Translations under genes and position numbers: made by a program
Assembly: GCA_964530915.1 (NCBI GenBank)
Contig: CAZHCK010000113.1
Span: 1 to 6,409, forward strand
Source of the DNA: Cloacibacterium sp964530915
Lineage (GTDB): Bacteria; Bacteroidota; Bacteroidia; Flavobacteriales; Weeksellaceae
DNA length: 6,409 bases
Reading direction: 5' to 3'
In this document: positions 1-6,314 of the stretch, piece after piece
How positions within the stretch are numbered: position 1 is the stretch's first letter
How the letters are laid out: each line of letters begins with the position of its first letter
Notes under the pieces: model-generated
Seen by the model: the letters and a program-made list of their open reading frames with translations, nothing else
The model's database searches: none
Told to the model about the DNA's origin: nothing

Positions 1-2652
1 ATGAAATATTTAAAACTTTCGGGTCTAGAACCTTTAATTATAACTCCAGAATCCAATTTTATCAATATTGGAGAAAGAACTAATGTAGCAGGTTCTAAAA
101 AATTTCTCAGATTGATTAAAGAAGAAAAATTTCCTGAAGCTCTAGATATTGCTCGTCATCAAGTAGAAGGAGGCGCACAGATTTTAGACATTTGTTTTGA
201 TGATGGACTTTTAGACGGAAAATATTGTATGGTTAAATTCTTGAATTTAATCGCCTCAGAACCTGATATTGCCAGAATTCCAATGATGATAGATTCTTCT
301 AAATGGGAAATTTTAGAGGCTGGTTTGCAAGTAGTTCAAGGGAAATGTGTAGTGAATTCCATCAGTTTAAAAGGTGGTGAAGAAGAATTTATTCGTCAAG
401 CAAAATCCATCAAAAGATATGGCGCTGCAGTAGTTGTAATGGCTTTTGACGAAAATGGTCAAGCCGATAATTACGAACGCAGAATAGAAATTTGCAAAAG
501 AAGTTATAAACTGTTGACGGACACAGTCCGTTTTCCTGCGGAAGATATTATTTTCGACTTAAATATTTTCCCAGTTGCAACTGGAATGGAAGAGCATCGC
601 AAAAATGCTTTGGACTTCATTAATGCAACAAAATGGGTGCGCGAAAATCTACCTTACGTTTCGGTTTCTGGTGGGGTTTCTAACGTTTCGTTTTCGTTTA
701 GGGGAAATGATACGGTAAGAGAAGCGATGCACTCGGTTTTCCTCTATCACGCCATCAAAGCGGGAATGAATATGGGAATTGTAAACCCTGCCATGTTAGA
801 AATTTACGACGAAATTCCTAAAGATTTGTTGGAGCTGGTAGAAGATGTAATGCTAGACAGAAGAGATGATGCTACCGAAAGATTATTGGATTATTCTGAA
901 AAACATAAATCCGTAAAAAAAGAAAAAGTAGAAGATTTAGCGTGGCGAAATCAGCCTTTGCAAGACAGAATTACCCATTCTTTGGTAAAAGGAATTGACC
1001 GTTTTATTGAAGAAGATGTAGAAGAAGCCCGAAAAATTTCTGCAAAACCTTTGGATGTTATCGAAGGAAATCTAATGACAGGAATGTCTGTAGTGGGAGA
1101 TTTATTCGGAAGTGGAAAAATGTTTCTTCCTCAAGTGGTGAAATCTGCCAGAGTCATGAAAAAAGCAGTGGCTTATCTTCAACCGTTTATTGAAGCTGAG
1201 AAAGATTCTGCACAAAAAGCGAACGGTAAAGTCTTAATGGCAACGGTAAAAGGCGATGTTCATGACATTGGTAAAAATATTGTGAGTGTAGTTTTGGGCT
1301 GTAACAATTACGAAATTGTAGATTTAGGAGTGATGGTTCCTGCCGAAAAAATTATTCAAACGGCGATTGAAGAAAAAGTAGATGTTATTGGTTTAAGTGG
1401 ACTGATTACGCCAAGTTTAGACGAAATGGTACATATTGCCAATGAACTGGAGCGTCAAAATCTGAACTTTCCATTGATGATTGGTGGCGCTACAACTTCT
1501 AAAGCACATACTGCAGTAAAAATAGACCCGAAATATAAAAATGCTGTGGTTCATGTAAATGATGCTTCTAGAGCTGTTGGTGTGGTAAGTTTTTTATTGA
1601 GCAATAGAAATGAAGATTTTATTTCAGAACTAAAAGCAGATTATGCAGATTTCCGCGAGAAATTTTTAAACAGACAGGTTGACAAAGAATACATTTCGAT
1701 AGAAGAAGCGAGAAATCAAAAATTCAAAATCGATTGGGAAAATGAAACCATCTCTGAACCTAAAAATTTAGGTATTCAATTGATTGAAAATCAAAACTTA
1801 GAAGAATTGGTTCCTTACATCGATTGGAGTCCGTTTTTCAGAAGTTGGGATTTGTTTGGTAAATATCCTCAGATTTTAGAAGACGAAATCGTAGGAGAAC
1901 ACGCAAAAGAACTTTTTTCAGATGCTCAAAAAATGTTGAAGAAAATCGTGGAGGAAAAATTATTAACTGCAAAAGCAATTTTCGGAATTTTTCCTGCCAA
2001 TTCTACGGAAAAAGATGATATTGAACTGAAAAATGGCGAGGAAACATTCACTTTCAGAACGCTTCGTCAACAACATAAAAAATTTGACGGCAAAGAATAT
2101 TTGGCTTTGAGTGATTTTATCGCTCCAAAAGATTCTAGAAAACAAGATTACATCGGTGCTTTTGCGGTGACTACAGGTTTTGGAACCGATGAATTGGCAC
2201 AAAAATATGAAGCGGAGCATGATGATTACAATGCGATTATGGTAAAAGCATTGGCAGACCGATTGGCAGAAGCTTTTGCAGAATATTTACACAAAAAAGT
2301 AAGAACTGAAATTTGGGGTTATTCTAGTGATGAACATCTAGAAAATGAAGATTTAATTTCCGAAAAATATGTAGGAATTCGTCCTGCTCCTGGTTATCCT
2401 GCTTGTCCAGACCATTTAGAAAAAACCACGATTTGGGATTTACTAAAAGTGAAAGAAAATATTGGTTTAGAACTTACAGAAAGTTTGGCAATGTTCCCTA
2501 CAGCTTCTGTTTCTGGATATTATTTTGCCAATCCTAAAGCGAAATATTTCGGAGTAGGAAAAATTACAGAAGACCAACTGAAAGATTACGCCGAAAGAAA
2601 AAATATAGATTTAGAATTGGCGAGAAAATGGCTGAGTCCGAATTTAGCTTAA
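1..2652 (+). CDS. metH: Cobalamin-dependent methionine synthase, folate/B12/activation part without the homocysteine domain
   Basis: The enzyme transfers the methyl group of 5-methyl-THF through cob(I)alamin to homocysteine in the cytoplasm. The 883 residues align from memory with E. coli MetH from about residue 345 to its end. The pterin-binding domain (about 1-300) shows NIGERTN (22-28), and D98, N119, D186 and N228 sit where the corrinoid methyltransferase MeTr has its folate-contacting Asp75/Asn96/Asp160/Asn199. The helical cap (about 320-400) has FLPQVVKSARVMK (375-387). The B12 Rossmann domain (about 405-540) has DVHDIG (419-424), with H421 as lower axial ligand, then GLSGLITPSL (464-473) and GGATTS (495-500). 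The AdoMet reactivation domain (about 590-883) has IDWSPFF (607-613) and RPAPGYPACP (794-803). The N-terminal homocysteine/zinc domain is missing, so a partner polypeptide is required. Base 1 is the first base of the ATG, so the promoter is outside the window. The product directly precedes metF, as expected for a methionine operon. Confidence 0.95.
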   Translation: MKYLKLSGLEPLIITPESNFINIGERTNVAGSKKFLRLIKEEKFPEALDIARHQVEGGAQILDICFDDGLLDGKYCMVKFLNLIASEPDIARIPMMIDSSKWEILEAGLQVVQGKCVVNSISLKGGEEEFIRQAKSIKRYGAAVVVMAFDENGQADNYERRIEICKRSYKLLTDTVRFPAEDIIFDLNIFPVATGMEEHRKNALDFINATKWVRENLPYVSVSGGVSNVSFSFRGNDTVREAMHSVFLYHAIKAGMNMGIVNPAMLEIYDEIPKDLLELVEDVMLDRRDDATERLLDYSEKHKSVKKEKVEDLAWRNQPLQDRITHSLVKGIDRFIEEDVEEARKISAKPLDVIEGNLMTGMSVVGDLFGSGKMFLPQVVKSARVMKKAVAYLQPFIEAEKDSAQKANGKVLMATVKGDVHDIGKNIVSVVLGCNNYEIVDLGVMVPAEKIIQTAIEEKVDVIGLSGLITPSLDEMVHIANELERQNLNFPLMIGGATTSKAHTAVKIDPKYKNAVVHVNDASRAVGVVSFLLSNRNEDFISELKADYADFREKFLNRQVDKEYISIEEARNQKFKIDWENETISEPKNLGIQLIENQNLEELVPYIDWSPFFRSWDLFGKYPQILEDEIVGEHAKELFSDAQKMLKKIVEEKLLTAKAIFGIFPANSTEKDDIELKNGEETFTFRTLRQQHKKFDGKEYLALSDFIAPKDSRKQDYIGAFAVTTGFGTDELAQKYEAEHDDYNAIMVKALADRLAEAFAEYLHKKVRTEIWGYSSDEHLENEDLISEKYVGIRPAPGYPACPDHLEKTTIWDLLKVKENIGLELTESLAMFPTASVSGYYFANPKAKYFGVGKITEDQLKDYAERKNIDLELARKWLSPNLA

Positions 2653-2683
2653 AATTGAAAATATTGAACTTTGAATTGAGAAA

Positions 2684-3646
2684 ATGAAAGTTACAGAACA
2701 CATACAAAACGCAAACGGAAAAACACTTTTTTCTTTTGAAATTTTGCCACCTCTAAAAGGTCAAAATATACAATCGATTTTTGATGCGATTGATCCATTG
2801 ATGGAATTCAATCCTTCATTTATAGATGTTACGTATCATCGTGAAGAATATGAATATGTGGAACGTGAAGATGGACTTCTGGAAAAACGAGTGGTGAAAA
2901 AAAGACCGGGAACCGTGGGAATTTGTGCTGCAATTCAGAATAAATATGGTGTAGATGCGGTTCCGCATATTTTGTGCGGTGGTTTTTCTAAGGAAGACAC
3001 CGAAAATTTCTTGATAGATATTGATTTCTTGGGAATTCATAATGTAGTCGCATTAAGAGGAGATGCGGTGAAAACGGAAACCTATTTTAAACCAGAGAAA
3101 AATGGACATGCTTTTGCCAAAGATTTGGTAGAACAAATCGTGAAAATGAATCACGGAACTTATCTAGACGAAAGTTTAGAAAATTCTGCCTGTACAGATT
3201 TTAACATCGGTGTAGCGGGTTATCCTGAAAAACACATGGAAGCTGCAAGTCTAGAACAAGACATTTACCACCTCAAGAAAAAAGTAGAAGCAGGTGCAGA
3301 TTATATCGTGACGCAAATGTTTTTCGACAATCAAAAATATTACGATTTTGTAGAAAAATGCAGAACTTCTGGTATTAATGTTCCTATTATTCCAGGATTA
3401 AAACCGATTACTACCAAGTCTCAACTGAGCATGATTCCGCATCGTTTCAAGGTAGATTTACCTAACGAGTTGGTGATTGCAATAGCTAAAGCAAAAGACA
3501 ACAAAGAAGTAAAAGAAATTGGCATCAACTGGTGCATTCAGCAGAGCAAAGATTTAATGAAAAACGGCGCTCCTGTTCTTCATTATTATTCTATGGGAAA
3601 AAGTGAAGTGGTAAAAAGAATTGCTTCTGAAGTGTTTAAAGACTAA
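2684..3646 (+). CDS. metF: 5,10-methylenetetrahydrofolate reductase (MetF)
   Basis: This cytoplasmic FAD enzyme reduces 5,10-methylene-THF to 5-methyl-THF, the methyl donor used by the MetH encoded just upstream. The 320-residue protein shows the MTHFR TIM-barrel signatures: FSFEILPP (16-23), with E19 matching the catalytic Glu28 of E. coli; NVVALRGD (120-127), with D127 matching the flavin-tuning Asp120; VAGYPEKH; and TQMFFD (210-215), with Q211 matching Gln183. It is longer than the roughly 296-residue E. coli enzyme because of a charged segment at about 52-76, after VTY, and another at about 155-170. I recall this as the usual Bacteroidota form. The 31-bp gap from metH has no clear promoter or terminator, so co-transcription is likely. 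The start is preceded only by an A-rich leader with a weak GAG. The stop codon overlaps the stop of the convergent gene. Confidence 0.95.
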   Translation: MKVTEHIQNANGKTLFSFEILPPLKGQNIQSIFDAIDPLMEFNPSFIDVTYHREEYEYVEREDGLLEKRVVKKRPGTVGICAAIQNKYGVDAVPHILCGGFSKEDTENFLIDIDFLGIHNVVALRGDAVKTETYFKPEKNGHAFAKDLVEQIVKMNHGTYLDESLENSACTDFNIGVAGYPEKHMEAASLEQDIYHLKKKVEAGADYIVTQMFFDNQKYYDFVEKCRTSGINVPIIPGLKPITTKSQLSMIPHRFKVDLPNELVIAIAKAKDNKEVKEIGINWCIQQSKDLMKNGAPVLHYYSMGKSEVVKRIASEVFKD

Positions 3647-4797
3647 AGCATTTTATGCCTTTCAAATGGAAGATTTCGGTCAAAAATATAACGATAAGTC
3701 GCGAGTTTTCTCGTGACTTTCGTTTCTAAATTTTCTGCAATTTTAATCATTCTTGGATTAAAATCACCAATCCACTGCATTTCGTAATCGGTATAATTTC
3801 TGGTTTTTCTGAAATGTTTTGTGCCTTCCCAAATCATAAATCCATCGATGCCTTTTCTTTGCCATTCTGGAACAATTCCGAAAACCAAACCCACCATTTT
3901 CTTATTTTTTATAAAAAATTTAGCCAATAAAAATTTCACTTTTTCAATCCAACCGAATTTTCCATTCAAGTATTTAAACCATTGATTCAAATCTGGAATG
4001 TTAATCCACATCGCAATCGGGTTATCATTTTCATAAATGAACCAAGAAATATTTTCGTCTAGAATAGGTTTCATGGTTTGAAACATCTTCAGCACTTTTT
4101 TAGCTTCTATTTGCTTTCCTTCACCATGATTTGCCCAAGCTTTGTTGTAAATTTCTGCAAAATCATGCGCAAATTTTTCCAATTGATTTTTTTTCCAATG
4201 AACTGCTTTCAAATTTGGATTTTTGGCATTCATTCTATGCCCATTCATAAAGACTTCTGAAACCTCATCGTAGACTTTTCTGCCGTAACACAATTGATTA
4301 AAATAAATCTGAAAACCATAATTTTCAAACAATTTCTGATAATACGGTGCATGAAAATTCATCCCATACAACGGTTCATGAAAACCCTCGATGAGCAATC
4401 CCCAAAATTTATCTCGCTCCCCGAAATTTATCGGCCCATCCATTGCTTCCATTCCGCGTTCCATCAACCAATTTTTACAGAAATCAAAGATGAAATTTGC
4501 CGTTTCTTGGTCATCGATACAATCAAAAAAACCAATTCCGCCAGTTTTTAACTTTTGTTCATATTTTGGATTGACAAAAACCGCAACTTTTCCTACTGTT
4601 TGATTTTCTGCATTTTTAAAAAGAAATCTTTCACACGTTCCATTTCTAAAAAATTTATTTTTTATGGGATTAAAAACTTCTTCAATGTCTTTATCTAAAG
4701 GGCGAATGTAATTTTTCTCGTTTCTAAACAAACGAGTTGGAAATTCTAAAAATTCTTTTTGCGTTTCTGGCGAATTAACGAGAATAGATTTCAGCAT
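3643..4797 (-). CDS. GNAT-like (acyl-CoA N-acyltransferase fold) protein of unknown function
   Basis: This 384-residue cytoplasmic protein has no signal peptide or clear membrane segment. It resembles a bacterial family usually annotated as hypothetical or GNAT-like, which I associate with E. coli YghO. Visible family-like blocks are VGKVAVFVNPKY (68-79), GFFDCIDD (89-96), the patch WLMERGMEAMDGPINF (110-125), and YYQKLFENYGFQ (152-163). A second domain (about 200-384) ends in a GNAT motif A-like stretch VFGIVPEWQRKGIDGFM (305-321), whose Q-x-x-G-x-G/A loop has D318 in the last position, and a following segment IGDFNPRMIKIAENL (343-357). Two tandem acyltransferase-like halves are inferred. 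Substrate and partners cannot be read from the sequence. The start at 4797 gives the expected N-terminus, with no Shine-Dalgarno. The upstream amylase gene is separated by a terminator, and the stop overlaps metF by four bases, so no pathway link to either neighbour is shown. Confidence 0.8.
   Translation of the reverse strand: MLKSILVNSPETQKEFLEFPTRLFRNEKNYIRPLDKDIEEVFNPIKNKFFRNGTCERFLFKNAENQTVGKVAVFVNPKYEQKLKTGGIGFFDCIDDQETANFIFDFCKNWLMERGMEAMDGPINFGERDKFWGLLIEGFHEPLYGMNFHAPYYQKLFENYGFQIYFNQLCYGRKVYDEVSEVFMNGHRMNAKNPNLKAVHWKKNQLEKFAHDFAEIYNKAWANHGEGKQIEAKKVLKMFQTMKPILDENISWFIYENDNPIAMWINIPDLNQWFKYLNGKFGWIEKVKFLLAKFFIKNKKMVGLVFGIVPEWQRKGIDGFMIWEGTKHFRKTRNYTDYEMQWIGDFNPRMIKIAENLETKVTRKLATYRYIFDRNLPFERHKML
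3696..3727 (+). terminator. Candidate intrinsic terminator of metH-metF, inside the convergent gene
   Basis: A 10-bp stem (3696-3705 with 3710-3719) closes on a TTTT loop, starting 49 bases after the metF stop. It is followed by an interrupted T-rich tract (TTTCGTTTCT). In RNA read from the + strand the one irregular pair, 3701/3714, is a G-U wobble; read from the - strand it becomes an A-C mismatch, so the hairpin favours the metF transcript. The whole structure lies within codons of the - strand GNAT-like gene (protein segment KVTRKLAT). The broken T tract keeps confidence moderate. Confidence 0.5.
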
Positions 4798-4802
4798 ACA
4801 TT

Positions 4803-4831
4803 AAAAAAATCCGATTGAATGAATCGGATTT
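4803..4831 (-). terminator. Intrinsic terminator of the amylase gene
   Basis: A perfect inverted repeat (4807-4816 with 4822-4831, 10 bp, 5-base loop) lies 25 bases after the amylase stop codon. Read on the - strand, the 3' arm runs into seven consecutive T (4809-4803); on the + strand no T tract follows. It should therefore end transcripts coming from the amylase. It stops only five bases before the start codon of the next - strand gene. Confidence 0.85.
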
Positions 4832-4856
4832 AAATGTAGTAATTATTTTTTATTTG

Positions 4857-6227
4857 TTAATCTTTCACCAAAACTTTGTAGTCCCAAGGTTTCAAAGAAA
4901 CAGTGTATTTTTCTTTTACTTGAATTTTTTCTTTACTAAAAAGCTCTGTATAATTTCCTTGGAAATATTTAGAATCTAGCGTCACCGTTAATTCTTCATT
5001 AGAGAAATTAAAAATTGGCAAAACAGCGTCATTATTTTTTTCACGATGGAAAGAGATTACTTTGTCCATTTTATCATTGGTAATTCTTACCATTTCACCA
5101 CCGTATTTTCCGTTCCAGAGCGCTTGATTTTTGTGTTTCAAATGAAATAAAGTACTAAATAAGGCTGCATGAGGATGGTCTTTCCATTCGATTGGGTCTT
5201 TGTCAAAAAATTTCAAACTTCTGTCTAAACCAGCTTCTTGTCCGCTATACATAAGAGGCATTCCGTTTACCACACCACAAAAAACGATAGAAGTTTCTAA
5301 TCCTTTCCCGAAATTTCTTTGTGGCGTTCCGTTCCAAGAATTCATATCATGATTGTCTGTAAAAACCATTCTGTAAGCATTTCTAGGAACCGAACCTACA
5401 TCGTGAGCTAAATATTCTACCAACCCTCCAATTCCTTTATTTTGTGTAGTGGCATCTTTTAATTTGTCAAAAAGCGTCCAAGAGTAAGTCATGTCAAAAG
5501 ATTTCTTGTACAAATCTCTACTTTCCCACTCCGCCAACATGAAAACTGGCTTTATTTGGTCTAATTCTTTTCTTGCATTTTCCCAAAAATCTACAGGAAT
5601 AAAACCTGCTACATCTGCTCTATAACCATCAATATTAGCTTCTTTAACCCAAAATTTAAGAGATTCTGTCATGTATTGTCTAAATTCTGGATTTTCATAA
5701 TCAAAATCGATAACATCATCCCAATCATACCAAGGTGTTGGCTGAAAATTTCCGTCTCTATTTTTAGTGTACCAATGAGGATGAGTAGTAGCCAGTTCAT
5801 TGTCCCAAGCAGAATGATTACCAACCCAATCGATGATTACGTACATTCCCATTTCATGGATTTTTTTGACCAAATTTTTAAAATCTTGCATGCTTCCAAA
5901 TTCTGGATTTACCCCACGAAAATCTTTTACAGAATAATAACTTCCTAAACCTCCTTTTTTGTTTTTTTCGCCAATAGGATGAATCGGCATGAGCCAAATA
6001 ATATCTACACCCATGCTTTTCAGTCTAGGCAAATGTTTTTCAAAGGCTTTGAAAGTTCCTTCTGAAGTATATTGACGAAGGTTTACTTCATAAATCGTAG
6101 CATTTTTACTCCATTCTGGATGGGTAATTTCTACATATTCTTTAGGAAAATATTTTTGGTCAATTTTTTGAGAAAAAAAACTTTGAGAAAAAACAACAAG
6201 GAAAAAAACTAGAATTTTTGTTTTCAT
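4857..6227 (-). CDS. Secreted GH13 alpha-amylase-family glycoside hydrolase
   Basis: The predicted enzyme hydrolyses or rearranges alpha-glucosidic bonds of starch-like or maltodextrin substrates; exact specificity cannot be read. Residues 1-20 form a signal peptide (K2/K4, hydrophobic 5-13, probable cleavage near FSQ, 18-20). There is no lipobox cysteine, so export to the periplasm or beyond as a soluble protein is likely. The (beta/alpha)8 barrel begins near NATIYEVNLRQYT (42-54). All four GH13 regions are intact: region I DWVGNH (133-138), region II GYRADVA (201-207) with nucleophile D205, region III LAEW (231-234) with acid/base E233, and region IV DNHD (291-294) with transition-state stabiliser D294. 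The last 75 or so residues look like the usual C-terminal beta domain. At 456 residues it is compact, with no carbohydrate-binding module. No SusC/SusD-type genes are seen in the window. It has its own promoter and terminator, so it is probably monocistronic. Confidence 0.93.
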   Translation of the reverse strand: MKTKILVFFLVVFSQSFFSQKIDQKYFPKEYVEITHPEWSKNATIYEVNLRQYTSEGTFKAFEKHLPRLKSMGVDIIWLMPIHPIGEKNKKGGLGSYYSVKDFRGVNPEFGSMQDFKNLVKKIHEMGMYVIIDWVGNHSAWDNELATTHPHWYTKNRDGNFQPTPWYDWDDVIDFDYENPEFRQYMTESLKFWVKEANIDGYRADVAGFIPVDFWENARKELDQIKPVFMLAEWESRDLYKKSFDMTYSWTLFDKLKDATTQNKGIGGLVEYLAHDVGSVPRNAYRMVFTDNHDMNSWNGTPQRNFGKGLETSIVFCGVVNGMPLMYSGQEAGLDRSLKFFDKDPIEWKDHPHAALFSTLFHLKHKNQALWNGKYGGEMVRITNDKMDKVISFHREKNNDAVLPIFNFSNEELTVTLDSKYFQGNYTELFSKEKIQVKEKYTVSLKPWDYKVLVKD

Positions 6228-6243
6228 TTTTTAGTAATTTCCT

Positions 6244-6274
6244 CAAAGTTAAGAAATAAAAAAAACGCTACAAA
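6244..6274 (-). promoter_or_regulatory. Bacteroidota-type promoter of the amylase gene
   Basis: On the - strand a -7 box TAACTTTG (6251-6244) matches the Bacteroidota consensus TAnnTTTG exactly. A TTTG at 6274-6271 sits 19 bases upstream, which fits the -33 element. Transcription would start around 6238, giving a leader of about 10 A-rich bases before the ATG at 6227. The -33 box falls within the stem of the neighbouring terminator, and the terminator T tract forms part of the spacer. The start site itself is inferred. Confidence 0.7.
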
Positions 6275-6290
6275 TGATTTTGTAGCGTTT
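6258..6290 (-). terminator. Strong intrinsic terminator upstream of the amylase promoter
   Basis: A perfect 12-bp inverted repeat (6263-6274 with 6279-6290) closes on a 4-base loop TGAT. On the - strand it is followed by a run of eight T (6265-6258, partly in the stem base). On the + strand the T run is only three bases. It therefore ends a - strand transcript coming from the right. No intact gene is visible there in the window, but the repeat abuts a tRNA/tmRNA-like 3' end, whose natural terminator it may be. Confidence 0.8.
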
Positions 6291-6314
6291 CTGTGGAGTT
6301 GGAGGAAATTGAAC
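6291..6314 (-). other. tRNA/tmRNA 3'-end-like fragment, possible attachment-site remnant
   Basis: Read on the - strand these 24 bases resemble the 3' end of a tRNA or tmRNA. They carry a T-loop-like GTTCAATT, then CTCC, an acceptor-like CAACTCC, a discriminator A and CAG. Aligned by eye with the E. coli tmRNA tail as I remember it, 18 of the first 22 positions agree. The bases on its 5' side are nearly all A/T and cannot form a T stem or the rest of a tRNA, so this is not an intact RNA gene. A terminator follows immediately, as behind many real stable-RNA genes. The best reading is a displaced 3' end left by integration of a mobile element; chance similarity is possible. Confidence 0.4.

Noticed and set aside
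1963..2220. 85-codon - strand reading frame inside metH, and similar frames inside metF, the GNAT-like gene and the amylase
   Set aside because: They lie opposite or out of frame with well-supported genes, show no recognisable motif, and have composition expected of the complement of AT-rich coding sequence.
2666..2673. GAACTTTG in the metH-metF gap as a possible -7 promoter box for metF
   Set aside because: The T of the TA pair is replaced by G, no TTTG lies at a suitable distance upstream, and the 31-bp gap fits simple co-transcription.
3645..3662. Small hairpin right after the metF stop (GCAT/ATGC with AAA/TTT and a bulged C)
   Set aside because: The stem is short and interrupted, with no T tract after it. 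The hairpin at 3696-3719 is a much better terminator candidate.
4831..4838. TACATTTA on the - strand as a -7 box for the GNAT-like gene
   Set aside because: The final G of TAnnTTTG is missing and only TTA, not TTG, sits at the expected -33 spacing. The hairpin overlaps its predicted start, so support is too weak to list it.
6168..6227. Amylase as an outer-membrane lipoprotein of a starch-utilisation (Sus) locus
   Set aside because: The signal peptide has no cysteine, so no lipobox, and no SusC/SusD-like genes occur in the window.
1..6227. A novel defence, mobile or biosynthetic gene system among the coding genes
   Set aside because: Three of the four genes are familiar metabolic or secreted enzymes and the fourth belongs to a widespread family. 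Spacing and terminators argue against a shared system beyond metH-metF.
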